Below, one piece after another: positions 21,401-33,172 of a stretch of DNA of 64,000 nt. The translations under genes were made by a program, and so were the position numbers. The notes beneath the pieces were generated by a model. The model was not told the origin of the DNA. It did not search any database and was given only the letters and a program-made list of their open reading frames with translations. The stretch is from Enoplolaimus lenunculus (Eukaryota > Nematoda > Enoplea > Enoplida > Thoracostomopsidae): assembly GCA_030248215.1 (NCBI GenBank), contig JASANG010000939.1, positions 124,001 to 188,000 on the forward strand, read 5' to 3'. Numbering within the stretch: position 1 is the first letter of the stretch; each line of letters begins with the position of its first letter.

Positions 21401-24108
21401 CAGAAGTGTTTTGGAAAAGTTGCGAAACAAGTTAGAAACAGCTGGAATGACTAAAACAAACCAGCATGCAACAACAGGATATAATTTTGGTGCTAATGTA
21501 CTTTGTGGCTCTACAGCTACGCCTAATCTGATGAGTGAAACTACTCAAGCCTTGAAAATCATTGCTGGCACAAATATGGATAATAAAGATTCTTGCAACA
21601 GGACAGATTTCGAAATCCGTGAGAATGCCAGTTTTCCACGCGATGAAAATTCAGTCGTTGGCTTGGACGCGGGGACTCATAGGGTCATATCTAAACGAGA
21701 CGTTACTATTAAATTGGATTTTCCATTGGCTTCTGATTCTGTGTCTTTTCCTACTGAGGATCTTCATCATAGCGCTGACTTTTCACTCACTGAATCAGAT
21801 CCCCTCAGTAAGGGTATACAAATTGGGCAACTAGTTGAAGTAGCATTTGTGCCACAAGCAATACATCGTGGTTTTCATTTTCGAGCTGTGTGCGTGCGTA
21901 AGGCATCGAAACGCACCGTCCAAATTGAACCCAGCCATGAAATCAAGTCAGCACCAAGAACTTGTTCAGCTTCAAAGTTGTATAGTCAAGCGGTGAAGCA
22001 CACAAGAGCATTCGTTAGAACTGATGAGTACAACAAAATGAGAAATGATTCGGAAAGTGGTGACAGGACATATCACGTCCTGGTTAGTATTTATAGTAAA
22101 TTTTTAATGCCATAATATGTTGAGGTTCATGTCGGCATGGCATTTTTATAACGTGAGAACTTTATACATTGGCCGTAACATCGTATAAGTTTGTGTTAGA
22201 ATAGTGTTTATGTTTGGTTTCGTCATCAATAAGTTAACATTTATGAGAATGACATTTGAGTTTAAAATACTTAAAGTGGCATTGACATTTGAGTTTAAAA
22301 TACTTAAAGTGGCATAACTAACTGTATGAATTCTGAAATGTTTGCACTTGCAAAGTTTTTTACTAGTTATTACTGGTAATATTTGAAGTTAACATTTTCT
22401 CATTGTCTGTTTTAGGCCAGTCCTGTTCATAAAAAAACTTCGGCAGAATATGTAACCAGTGGTAATCAGAGTGAATCGGATGATACGTTGGTTGGTATTG
22501 CGATGAAAGCGTTTCCGGCTTGGATGGAAACTGATACTTTTGACTGTTGTAGGGTGTGTGTAAATTGCTATGTTTGCTACCTAAACTAGTTTTATGTTGT
22601 GGAACCTTGGCGTTACAGTTTATATCATGGCAGCCTGGGCTAGGAAGCAGTTTGTGCGATGTCTTTTGATACTCTTGCTTTGTTCGACATTTTGCTCCAA
22701 AAGAAGTAAACCGGTAATCCGGGCCGATGTACCTTTTTATTCAGATGTGTATATGTTTTGCTTTGATTTGTTGAGGCAATACCTGACTGCAATAATGGCA
22801 ACAAATGTGCGTTCAGAAATTTTGTACGTATTATGTTGAATATATCACGTTTATAATGTGGCTTGCATACGTTTGTTTTAATTCATGAAATGAACATGTC
22901 ACGTATTATGTCCCAATTATCGTCTTTTAGACTTTTATCTCTTGTTTTAGGCGAATGAAAGTTGTACAAGTAATCTTTACGGAAGCTTTAATTTACCGTA
23001 TAACTCACAAACACGGAGTATGTGTACCAGCTTTAGTGGAACAGGACAAAATCATAACCAATACCAAACTTCTTCTGGAGCCAACATTCCACTTTCACCG
23101 GATAGCTATAAAAATGCCATAGAATTGCAAATCCATTCCAGTGGTGTGTCGGAAACAGCAAATGCAAACATTTCAATTAATAGGAAAGAGTTGTTGTCGA
23201 ACGATAGTGGATATGGTGAGCTCGATGACATCAGAAGAACCATTGATGATACATCAGAACAGTGGCATAGCTTATTTAGACAGCCAACCATGCTTAACAT
23301 TGGTGCTAAAGAATTTATACCTAAGCAAACCGAAAGACTGAATCCGTCTGTGTCAGAGATTAACATCATATCCGACTATGATGTGGTGCGAACGCAAAAC
23401 GAAATGCACGAAAATCTCGCTATTAAAATGCCGGACGTTGCAGACGCATATGGTCTTGAGCAGGAAACCAAGCGGGGCCAAGCTGTGTCTTTTCCGAAGC
23501 TCCAACCGGATGCAAATTTTACGCCATTTCACGCTGGCTCGGGTTTGCTATTTGAGCAGAATATTTGGTCTCCGCAGTTCTGTAACGGGAATGTGGAAAA
23601 TGGTGAGTTAGTGCTGGAGCCTAGGATTAGTCCCGAACCTACAGAAGGATCTAGGTTTGTTGGTCAAAGCAAACAATGTGACTCAGGGAATAACACTATA
23701 AAGGAAACTGGTTCTTTAACCAAATGTGTTGGTGTCAGTCAAAACATAGATACTGTGAACGTTAACAGTTACAACAAAATATTGCCTCTGGATGCTTTGC
23801 AGTCTAATGAAGGATACAAACAGTGCCAATTTAATTTGGACTTGCCAAAAAGCGTTGATGTAAATGCTGAAAATACAAACCTTGATATGGGCGCTGTTTA
23901 TAGAACAGGTCGATGTGAAATGGCTACCTGCGACCGTATGCATTGTAATCGATCTAACGCAGTATGCCAAACGGATCCGACCGTGCTTGAAAGGCAGTTG
24001 TGCCATGCGTTTGTGTGGGACACTGACTTTCGGCTGTGGCTGTCGGTCAGATATCCAGAAATTACACAATCGATCTGGGAGTGTGTTAAACGAGGGTTGA
24101 AATGCTAA
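18420..24108 (+). CDS. Protein with two cold-shock/S1-like OB domains and a PAM2-like motif (1,048 aa)
   Basis: Eight exons join in phase: 18420-18525, 18729-18905, 19294-19590, 20314-20421, 20712-20882, 21091-22082, 22416-22553 and 22951-24108 (3,147 nt, TAA at the end). The ATG is the first after an in-frame TAG at 18399. Residues ~53-127 read like a cold-shock/S1 OB fold (GIVSHLDKHLGYIW, GSVYFHQRDV, then RVRFEAVAQ and KALRVEI). Residues ~194-272 repeat the pattern (VVTNIFVEGHGFIWCE, GKVYFSRDA, QRVSFDVV, RALSVDL). A similar C-terminal half, LVEVAFVP...FRAVCV, occurs at ~527-560. The long C-terminal part looks disordered and contains TMLNIGAKEFIPK at ~776-788, matching the PAM2 pattern (LN..A..F.P) that binds the MLLE domain of poly(A)-binding protein. 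I infer a cytoplasmic mRNA-binding regulator. I cannot name the orthologue. The exon 1 donor (gtttga) is weak. Confidence 0.85.
22250..22315 (+). repeat. 33-bp perfect tandem duplication in an intron
   Basis: The 33-bp unit, beginning tgacatttgagtttaaaat, occurs twice head to tail in intron 6 of the OB/PAM2 gene. It is a recent local duplication with no visible function. Confidence 0.95.
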
Positions 24109-24130
24109 GGAATATCAGGGAATATAATTT

Positions 24131-24136
24131 AATAAA
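24131..24136 (+). terminator. Polyadenylation signal AATAAA of the OB/PAM2 gene
   Basis: A canonical AATAAA lies 22 nt after the stop codon at 24108, which would give a very short 3' UTR. Confidence 0.65.
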
Positions 24137-24545
24137 CCGTGTCTTGCATAACAATAGTCATAGGATGTCATAATACTGTGCTCATGCCAATTCATGCCAT
24201 TGTGTTATATGTACATAATATTTTATGCCTTGTTTACATGTTGGCTTTTCCTGTGTATTTTTAAAACTCCAATAAGTGCACAATACATACCTCTAAACTG
24301 AGAATTTATTTTAGCCGAACTTGAATAGATTTCTTCGAACATGAATTTTGCAGTTAAATAGCTGCATTAATTAAGTTTATAGTAATCTTACTGAGGCGCT
24401 GTACTGTTCACTTTCATTCGATCCGGCGACAGGCGTCACCTTGCACCATACGGGTGTAACGTGAATTACTGCATCGCATGACATCGCAATAACATTTTGT
24501 AAACAAAAATTTATAGATTTGCGGGCACAACAAATGATTGGAGTA

Positions 24546-24944
24546 CGAGCAGTGAAGGGAATAAGTGTCCCGGTTTTCTATTTTAAGTCTGAATCAATAG
24601 GAGTCTATTTGCTTAATTAGAGTTCGTAGGATCCAAAATTGTTAATTGGTCCATTAGCGTCAATTACTTTAATTAGATCGTGCAAATGCTTTCTGGCCCG
24701 AATTATCTTCAGTACAGAATTTGATTTATTACTCAATGTATGTTACCCATATTTGTAGCAGCGCAATTAAGCATTAAAAGTATATGTCTAAAGTAATGAA
24801 TATAAACCAAAAGTTCAAGGTTTGTGTGGTCCAAATAGTGGTGCTGGTTTGAAAAATAAATAACAGTCCGGATCCGAATAGTGAGGGGGTTCCTTCTGGA
24901 TAGCCGAAATAAATATCAGCCCCATCTTGTTCAGGTCACTACAG
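24546..24944. mobile_element. TA-flanked MITE family (CTGTAGTGACCC), copy 1, diverged
   Basis: The right end (tcaggtcactacag followed by TA) and the internal segments (tcaataggagtc, aaataaatatcagcccc) match the family. The left end is degraded. Its right half is part of the 220-bp tandem duplication that follows. Confidence 0.65.
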
Positions 24945-25207
24945 TATTCACGATTTAGTGCCACCGTTCGAGCGATCTCATTGTCGGTAAGCATTAAAAG
25001 TATATGTCTAAAGTAATGAATATAAACCAAAAGTTCAAGGTTTGTGTGGTCCAAATAGTGGTGCTGGTTTGAAAAATAAATAACAGTCCGGATCCGAATA
25101 GTGAGGGGGTTCCTTCTGGATAGCCGAAATAAATATCAGCCCCATCTTGTTCAGGTCACTACAGTATTCACGATTTAGTGCCACCGTTCGAGCGATCTCA
25201 TTGTCGG
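24768..25207 (+). repeat. 220-bp perfect-looking tandem duplication
   Basis: Bases 24768-24987 and 24988-25207 are direct copies, both starting taagcattaaaag and ending cattgtcgg. Each includes the right end of the TA-flanked MITE plus 43 bp of flank. The near identity implies a recent duplication, or an assembly duplication. Confidence 0.92.
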
Positions 25208-26267
25208 ATGACGATAGCTATTTTCTGTCCTACCGCCCTCGTGTAAAAATTAGAGACTAGCATCCTTTATCTGAAGTGAAAGTATTCATTTAGGACTGTA
25301 TGTATCTGACACGGCAGAGATGTTGTATGTATACTAGAAGAGACATTATGCAATTTAAAACTTTTTCCGCTGTTGTTGGTCAATCTATATTATATTACTA
25401 GCGGTGTTTTCTGTTTTGTCCTATACGTGTGTTAACTCTTCCTCAACGAATATCGGTGGGAAGACACAATCTTAAAGGTCGCTTTCTAAACAATCATGCC
25501 GCATTGTTGTTTATGAAATTTCTGTTCGTCTAACGTTATTTTACTTGTAATTTAGATCATCTAGGTAGATCATTTGATACTGTGCCTGCACGTTTCAATG
25601 AATTTGATTTGCCCTACTTCATGTGAACTTTAACATTCGCATCTGCAACGGTTCGCTTGTTTAAAAACCTATAACTAACTAATGATAGATGCTAAGACAT
25701 TTGAGAATACGTGTCTTAGTGTACGTGACGTATATATAATTAATTTGCTGGTCACAGGTAATGTTTTAAACTAAACAGCAGGATTTCAGTTAACGGCTGG
25801 GAATATTTTATAATTGTGAACGCAAAATACCCGCTGCCATACCTCATGTTATGACGAGACGAGGTATCCGAACGTATTCGATTCGACTCGATGTGAATTT
25901 TGCGTTTATAATTCCGTTATGAATGTATTGAATTGTATTCGCAGAGTACAGTGCCGCTTTGGTCGATGAACAACCTTTCATCCTCGAGCGTAGTGAAATA
26001 CTGTCCGAATAGAAACTTACCTTTTTTTCAGCAAAGTTACTGCATCAAAATGCTTACTTTTGGCTCAACAAAATTCTCCTAAAAGGGGGTTTCTTTGCAA
26101 TCCTAGGCAGTACAGCCGTAACTTTCGTGTCACTTATCAATCAAACTGTTTTTTTATTGTTTGAGATTTTGAATCTTACATATGTGTAATTGCTTTAACA
26201 TTCGTCTAATAATTTACAGTTTAAGTCGGTAAGTTTTAATATCCTCCAACATGTATTATAAATTTTA

Positions 26268-26682
26268 TTGTAGTGACCCGTATAAGAGGGGTTGTGGGCA
26301 GTAAGAGTGGGCCCCATTTTGAGTCCGAATCAATAGTAGTCCGTATCCCTAGTAAGAGTCCGTAAATATGACTTATCCCTAATTGTAGTGCATAAATTAC
26401 TCAACGCCAGGACGAAATAAAGTTGAGTTCGAAACTTTAAAGCATACTTAAGTTTTGGAAGTACATTCCTAAGTGTAACCTTACATTATCGCTCAAGCAA
26501 TTTAATACAAGGCGAATAAACGTTTAATTCAACGGAAAGTTGCAATACGGGATATATATCAGCAACGAAGGGCGGCTGAGTGCGGGTTAAAAATAAATAA
26601 TGGTCCGTAGCCGAATGACAATGGGGAACCCTCTGGAGAGGCCAAATAAATATCAGTGCCCCCTCTTATTCGGGTCACACAG
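26268..26682. mobile_element. TA-flanked MITE family (CTGTAGTGACCC), copy 2
   Basis: The left end is ttgtagtgacccgtataag and the right end is cttattcgggtcacacag. The interior carries gagtccgaatcaatag, cataaattactc and aaataaatatcag. No ORF of a transposase is present. Confidence 0.8.
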
Positions 26683-26754
26683 TGGTACTTTTGCAACGTG
26701 TGGCCGTCCGAGTGCAGGCTTTCAAATGTTCAAAATGAATACTATTGCCAAGTA

Positions 26755-27198
26755 CTGTATTGACCCGAATAAGAGGGGGGAGTAATAAGAGGGGGTCCCC
26801 ATTTTGAATCCCGATCAATAGGAGTCCGTATACCTAATAAGAGTCCGTAAGCGGATATGACTCCCTAAACCCTAATTAGAGTCCATAAATGTCAATTAAC
26901 CCTAACTGCAGTGCATAAATGACTCCAGGACCAAATAATTTGAGTTCGAAACTTTAAAGCGTACTTAAATTTTGAAAGTACATTCCTAAGTATAACCTTG
27001 TATTATCGCTCAAGCTATTGACATAAGACAAATAAACGTTTAATTTAACGGATAATTGCAGTACCAAATATATATCAGCAACGAATGGCGGCGGAGCGTG
27101 GGTTAAAAATAAATAACAGTCCGTAACCGAATAACAAGGGGGTACGCTCTGGAGAGGCAAAATAAATATCCGTCCCCCTCTTATTCGGGTCACTACAG
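26755..27198. mobile_element. TA-flanked MITE family (CTGTAGTGACCC), copy 3
   Basis: It runs from ctgtattgacccgaataag to cttattcgggtcactacag, with TA on both outer flanks. At 444 bp it is the best-preserved copy of the group. Confidence 0.85.
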
Positions 27199-27199
27199 T

Positions 27200-28077
27200 A
27201 CTGCATTTGTGATACTTATCACTAATTTTACACAACTGAAATGTGGGGGTACTATTCAGTTCATTTTCTGTTTTACTTGAATTGGATGCATCAAAACTTT
27301 TAAGATTTCGGTGAATTTCGTAATATTTGTTTCATTTTGAACAATTGCGATATATATTTAACGAAAAATTGCGAGACATTTACGTGATTTATAATTTTGA
27401 ACGTAAAAACAAAAGAATTTCCGTTCTTTCTTTAAAAGAAACGGAAACGGATACCGATGGTGCTAAACAAAGATCACGTTTGAAAGTGTTTTCAAACGGT
27501 AGATTTATATGTAGAATAACGGCAAAGGAGTAAATGTGAAGGCTCATTCAACGTTCATTTATATTACACTTCATGGTACGGTTTTGCATAATTGCTTGGT
27601 TTTTGCTATTAAAAACTTTATGTTTCGTAATTCGAGCAGTCTAGTTTGAAGAACGCGATTTTTGTATTTTGCCTTATGGACGGATGTACCAGTCTAGTGA
27701 CCTACGACGATTGCCGGAAGGAAGATTTCCCAAATGAGACAATCGACTGAATGCGACAATTGTGCACGGGCGACAAAAATTTTGCCACACTGCTCATGGG
27801 AAATCCTCAAGGACTTAGGTGACGCTATATATAAATGGGCACCGGATATGAAAACCCAATTTCGGGGCCGTGATTGATGTGAGAAAACCGGAGTCGGAGG
27901 TCATATTTTGCGCAGCCGTGGGGAACCAAGATTAAAAAACTGATGCTGAAGCATTGTAGCGCTATTTTTTTCTGAAATTTTATAGTTTTACTACCAAGGT
28001 AAAAATCGAGCGTCTGTCTCCTGCTCCGGCTGAAATTCGACCTGTAGGTCCAGCTGTTTTGTACTCCTGGTACATTA
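27200..28077. other. Gap between MITE copies, no gene recognised
   Basis: Some frames are open (for example 27327-27533 on the plus strand), but nothing resembles a known domain. A ctccggc-rich fragment near 28015-28045 belongs to the repeat family at 30263-30629. Confidence 0.4.
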
Positions 28078-28434
28078 CTGTCCCGGAAAAGCTTCATTTT
28101 AAGTCCCGATCAATACGAGTTCGTATCCCTAGTAAGAATCCGTAAGCGGATAGACACTCTAATCCGTAATGAGTCCATAAATGTCAATTATCCCTAATTG
28201 CAATATATACATAAATGACTCGACAACGAAATAAAAGTGAGTTCGAAACTTTAAGACATATATACTTAAGTTTGAAAGTACATTCAAAGTATGAGACATA
28301 AAGATGGGTGTTAGTCCAACTAACGAAAGGCAGCAGAGGGTGGGTTAAAAATAACAGTTCGTACCGAATATAACAGTGGAGTAACCTCTGGACATATCAA
28401 ATAAATATTTCCCCTCTCATTCGTGTCACTACAG
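28078..28434. mobile_element. TA-flanked MITE family (CTGTAGTGACCC), copy 4
   Basis: The right end tgtcactacag is followed by TA; the left end ctgtcccgg is degraded and preceded by TA. Internal segments gagttcgtatccctag and caaataaatattt match the other copies. Confidence 0.7.
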
Positions 28435-28643
28435 TATTACATTGATTTCCGTTTGAAATCGTGCAAGTTTGCCACTTCCGAAGCAATCACAATGCTAACT
28501 GACGCATGGATGGCTGATGAAAAGTTACTATTCCTTTCGTACATTTGCAATTTCAACAAGATCCGCTATTGCCCACAATCATAACCTTTGGTTGTGACGT
28601 ATATGTACTTTTTAAATTAGAGCAATGTACATGTTTGTCTCCT

Positions 28644-29353
28644 CAGGCTCCAACCGGAGTTGAAAAATTCCGGAGCTGAAACCGGAGCTCAACAATTTAC
28701 CGGAGCTGGAGGTGAGGCGAAACTAAGTAGTTAAAATGATGTTTAATTCCTTAATTTTGCAATGTAAGGTGTTGCTAATGTTTTGGTTTTACGCTTTATT
28801 TGTTTACGAAATCTAGGCAATTTTTGCTCGTTACCAAAAGTTGACACAAAACGCCCAAAACATCAAATTTGGCAAAATTCCGCATAATTTCACCACCGAA
28901 AATGCCGGAACTTCCAGCAGAAATTCTACCGAAGTCGGATGTTTATTTCTTGTCGGAGCCGGAGCCGTAGGCACACTTCCGGCTGTGCTCTGATATTTAT
29001 TTACAATAGGCTGAAGCCAAACCGGGCAAAGTTAAATTTTTCTTCAACACCCAAATTTGGGGGCCTGATTTTTGGGACGAATGGGTCTATTTTTTTCTAG
29101 TAAAATTCATACGTGGTCTGAATTTCCTACAACGCCGACAATTTCGGTAGTGAAAGTTTTTTTATAATTTTACAGAACTTGTATCGTTTGGTGCGTTGGG
29201 CTATCAGTTTTGGTACAATTCTGCGAACAAATCTTCGAGATTTCTTAAAAACTAAACCTAAATCCAAAATTGTTGACAATACTTTCCGGCTTCAGCAAGT
29301 TTTGTTGACCTCCGGTTTCGGCTACGTTATTTTTCACACCCGGTTGCACCCTG
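28644..29353. mobile_element. Diverged element(s) of the CCGGAGCTCC / hAT-like family
   Basis: It starts with caggctccaaccggag, a two-base variant of the CAGGGTGCAACCGGAG end, and finishes with cccggttgcaccctg. At 710 bp it is about twice the family length, so it may be two nested or tandem copies. Flanks do not show a matching duplication. Confidence 0.55.
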
Positions 29354-29699
29354 CTTAGTGCATACATCCATATCCATTTCTGGTGTTTTGAGCTACAATT
29401 ATTTTGTCACCGGTCTTATGAAAATTTGTTATTTTTAAATTCAAAACATCACGAATTTGGCCATTTTAACAACATTTTGCAATAAATATCTAAGTTATAC
29501 ATAGTCTTTTCGAGTAGCACACGTTACTGAAAACATGGCAAGTTTTGGAAGTGCTTTGAAACTGACAGCGTTTTAATTTTCAGCGTCAATTATATCAGGC
29601 CATAGAAGTCTGTTTACACGCTAATATATCAAAGCTGTTCCGCATGGTCAACAAAACACTTGACCGCTAACAGAGAAGGAAAAACAATGTATTAAGACA

Positions 29700-29975
29700 A
29701 GGTAGAAAATCGACCTCCGACTCCGGCTCCAGTAGAATACTGAAATTTTGCCACATTTTTACAAAACTTATTGGTTTGGTGCGTTTGGTTTAGTTTTCGG
29801 TACAACAATGAGTGGAAAAATGCCGATATTACATAAAAAATATTCGTAAAACCAGATTTAACAACGCCTTGCAGGTATTTGCTAAAATTAGCAAATTAAA
29901 CATCGTTTCTGCTTATATCGCCTCAACTCAGGCTGCACCTCCGACTCTGGCTTCGACAAATTTTGTTGACGTCCA
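29700..29975. repeat. Internal fragment of the CCGGAGCTCC family
   Basis: Segments cctccgactccggctcc and gacaaattttgttgacgtcc match the interior of the 30263-30629 element, with both termini missing. Confidence 0.5.
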
Positions 29976-30262
29976 GTAATATCCACATCATTGACTACCT
30001 CGAATGGTACAAGGCCTATAGGCAATAACCTGGTGATAGTTGTTACACACATTTGAGAATACAGGCCAAGAAAACCAAATATCTAGAAATTTTTGTTTCA
30101 TGTCATTTTTTGCAATTAGTTTCCATTTGTAAAACGTTATAGGAAGAGAAAATTTTTTCGAACTGTTCCTAAAGGTTGTCCCAAGTTTTATACAGATTGA
30201 CACCAATTAATACTTGTTGATGGCCTATTGTATATAAAGCACAATCACAAAACCGTGTGTTG

Positions 30263-30629
30263 CAGGGTGCAACCGGAGCTCTGCCTACGGCTCCGGCTCC
30301 GGCAGAAAATCGGCCTCCGGCTGCGGTAGACGTTTTGCCGGAAATTCCCGCAATTTCAGTAGTAAAATTTTGCATACATTTGGAAAATTTATGTTTAGCG
30401 CATTCCTTTTACTTTTGTCACGATTTTCATGAGAGAATTTCCCAAATTTTGCAGAAAATTAACGTAAAACCAAACAACTTAACAGCATATTGCACATATT
30501 GGATAAAATTAACTAGTTAACCATCATTTTACTAGCTATCAATATCGCCTAACCTCCGGCTTTACATTCGGCTCCGGCAAGTTTCGTTGACCTCCGGTGC
30601 CGGTATTTTTCAGCTCCGGTTGCACCCTG
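30263..30629. mobile_element. 367-bp hAT-like MITE
   Basis: The ends are CAGGGTGCAACCGGAGCT and AGCTCCGGTTGCACCCTG, an 18-bp perfect inverted repeat. The flanks share tgtgttgca overlapping the termini, so the exact target-site duplication is ambiguous by a few bases. The interior has ctccggc repeats. It is clearly a sister subfamily of 2798-3167: same ends and length, different core. Confidence 0.82.
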
Positions 30630-30892
30630 TGTTGCACTGTAATTCGGGTCGAATTGCTGCTAAAACGTATGTGAAATAAAGTCCTGTACTCCAAGCTTTC
30701 AGATGATAAATTTAAAACAAAAATTTCGACTGTGTCTTTAAGGAAGTATGACAATTTGTTATGTTTGCAGTTTTAAGCTTATTCTTGAACATTTAACCCA
30801 TGCATTTTAGACAGGCGGATCCATGGGGGCCATCAAACCTAGGAATCCCCAACAGGAAAAGAAGGAAAAATTTTGAAAAAAAAGATTCCCCA

Positions 30893-30903
30893 AAAAAAAA
30901 CCT

Positions 30904-30934
<31 letters not shown>

Positions 30935-30968
30935 TCTCCCCCCACTTCCCCCCCCCCCGCCCCCCCCT
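30893..30968 (+). repeat. Poly-C tract (~75 bp)
   Basis: A long cytosine run interrupted by few T, A or G is preceded by short A runs. A second, shorter C run lies at 31006-31015. Such tracts are prone to sequencing and assembly error, so its length is uncertain. Confidence 0.85.
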
Positions 30969-31015
30969 TTTAGAAATTTCTCGAGATGCCACTGGTATTT
31001 TTATTCCCCCCCCCT

Positions 31016-32689
31016 CAATGCTTTGCGTCTCTTGATAACCTTTACTTAATAATGTCTCATCCAGCGAGACAAAATCGATTTACAATACACCCGATATACC
31101 TAATAATAGTTGTTGTTCTATCAGTAGTTGGTACTCACAAGACGCACATTCTTGAGTACAACTTTGGTACCAGCGTCAAGAGCCACAGAATGCTATATGT
31201 GTAGGTCTATATAACTCTCTACAAACGAATCATGGCTAAAAGGCACCATAGTTGTTGTTTCTTTTCCCCAGTATTTCTGTAGTCTACGTAAAAGCTCGAT
31301 TTGTGTGTACTTTCATTTTATTGTGCATGTATTGTATGAGCTTTAATCGTATGATGATACCGGTCGTCGGCAGCGTTTTAAAGCCAGACAACACTGTGTG
31401 AACCCGTATTTAAATTAGTTTTGTACTGTTTTTTGTTGCCAGCTTTATCCTTTGTTTTAAGAGTTTTACTGGATACATACGGATCATCGGTTACGTTTGT
31501 AAATTAGCTTGAAGCTGCATGAAATTTTGTTTAAATACGCTATAATTTGCCCAATACTTATCAGATCTATTGGCTGTTACATAAAATATGTAAGAGCAAT
31601 GGAGTAAGTATACTTTTTAAGTTTAAAGACCGCAACGTTGGAATAGTGATATGTTCAATATAATAAAAACCAAGTTATGACATGAAATTGTGCAAGTTTA
31701 ATGACAGTGTTCAGTTTTAATCAAGTTAAAATTTAAAGTGTAGCCAGCCTGTGTGGGGCACCGGAAACCAAACCAGTGCCGTAACTTCCACCTTCTCTGC
31801 CAAGGGATCCCAGGGCGGCGAACGGATCCACAATGTGAGATTGAAATATTTTGCGCATATAGGGCAATTTCTACGCTGAGAATAACTAAATATTTGCTAA
31901 ACACGCTTGCAAAACTATAAAATTTCAAAATACAAAAAGAATTTACCAGCTGCAAGATTTTGGATCCGTCGCTGAGTATAGGTCGAGGATTAGGTTTATA
32001 CGTATTTTCATCAGACCATTCAGTATGTTTTGCTGTCGAACCATGTTGTAGGCCAAGGCTTTCGCGTAGGCTTAGGATTAAGTGTTATACGTAGGCTAAT
32101 TATAACGATTTTCTCACGATTGTAGGCTTTTTGGCACAGATTTAAGTTTACGCTTAGTGTTCGGGACTTGTTGCTGTTCTATACACTTACATATACCGTT
32201 TAAGCTACAATAGCTATTAAAGTATACCATTAAATCTCTACTAGAAATGTAAACCCACCGTAAGGCAGGTTGCCAGGGAAGAAATCATAGAAAATAACAT
32301 TTTTTCATTTTCCGATAAGGCGATAATATCGTGATATCGAAGTAATATCACCAGCTCACTCTTGTGGATAGCACGGGTACTCAAAGCGCAGCACTGCCAG
32401 TAGCAGCTGTAGACATCTGCACGTCATTAATAAAACATTGATCATTTTATTCTGGAAATACCTTGTAGGCTGTCATGTTTAAATTTGATCTTTGGACACG
32501 GGTAAAAAAATCCCTTACCCACATGGACATCCCACTGTGGCACGCACTTAGCTCCGTTCTCGTTCCGTGGACTCCGCTAGTGGTCGAAAGTACGCTTTAA
32601 GGTGGCATTTGGTTTTTGAATTCGGTCATCCTCAGTCTTCTCAGACGCGGCAGATTCTCATGATTTGGTAGCGGTTTGATTGTCGGCCT
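31016..32689. other. Gene-poor stretch, nothing coding recognised
   Basis: Short open frames only. Bases 32055-32165 contain degenerate taggctta units. No exon with conserved motifs was found on either strand. Confidence 0.45.
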
Positions 32690-33172
32690 CAAGGGCGTAG
32701 CCAGGGGGGGGGGCAAGGGGGCCATGGCCCCCAGTAATTTTGGAAAATTTTCATTTTTGAATAAATTGAAACTAGGATGTCCTGTACGTTTCACTCCCAC
32801 ACACTAATTGTTGATGTTTTCCTATTAACTGAACCGACATTGCTTTAGCGGTATAGATACCTAAATTTGTTTTCTCACACGTTGTGTAGATCAGCTAAGG
32901 AAATGAGTTGATTTGGTTTATCTCCGTCCGATTTAAACCACTGCAACAAAGATTCTATCAAATATCGCCTTTCTCACGAATATAGATTTATGAGACATGT
33001 TACGTTCCAAGAAGAAAGAACCGTATTCAAATATATATACTAAATTAATGTATTTGTTAATATAAATTATACTTATTGTCCCTAATTTGTAGTTTTGATT
33101 CCGATTCCGGTATAATTCAGTTCGTAGTTGATGAAAATTGATTGACACACTATATATTTAGCTACGCCCTTG
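32690..33172. mobile_element. 483-bp TIR element (CAAGGGCGTAGC)
   Basis: It begins caagggcgtagccagg and ends gctacgcccttg, a 12-bp perfect inverted repeat. The left side has a G-run followed by ggccatggcc. The flanking 8-mers (gtcggcct and gcaggctt) match at five of eight positions, compatible with an eroded hAT duplication. Confidence 0.7.

Noticed and set aside
28440-28560. hAT transposase fragment
   Set aside because: One frame reads TMLTDAWMADE, loosely like the hAT catalytic region, but it is too short and isolated to support.
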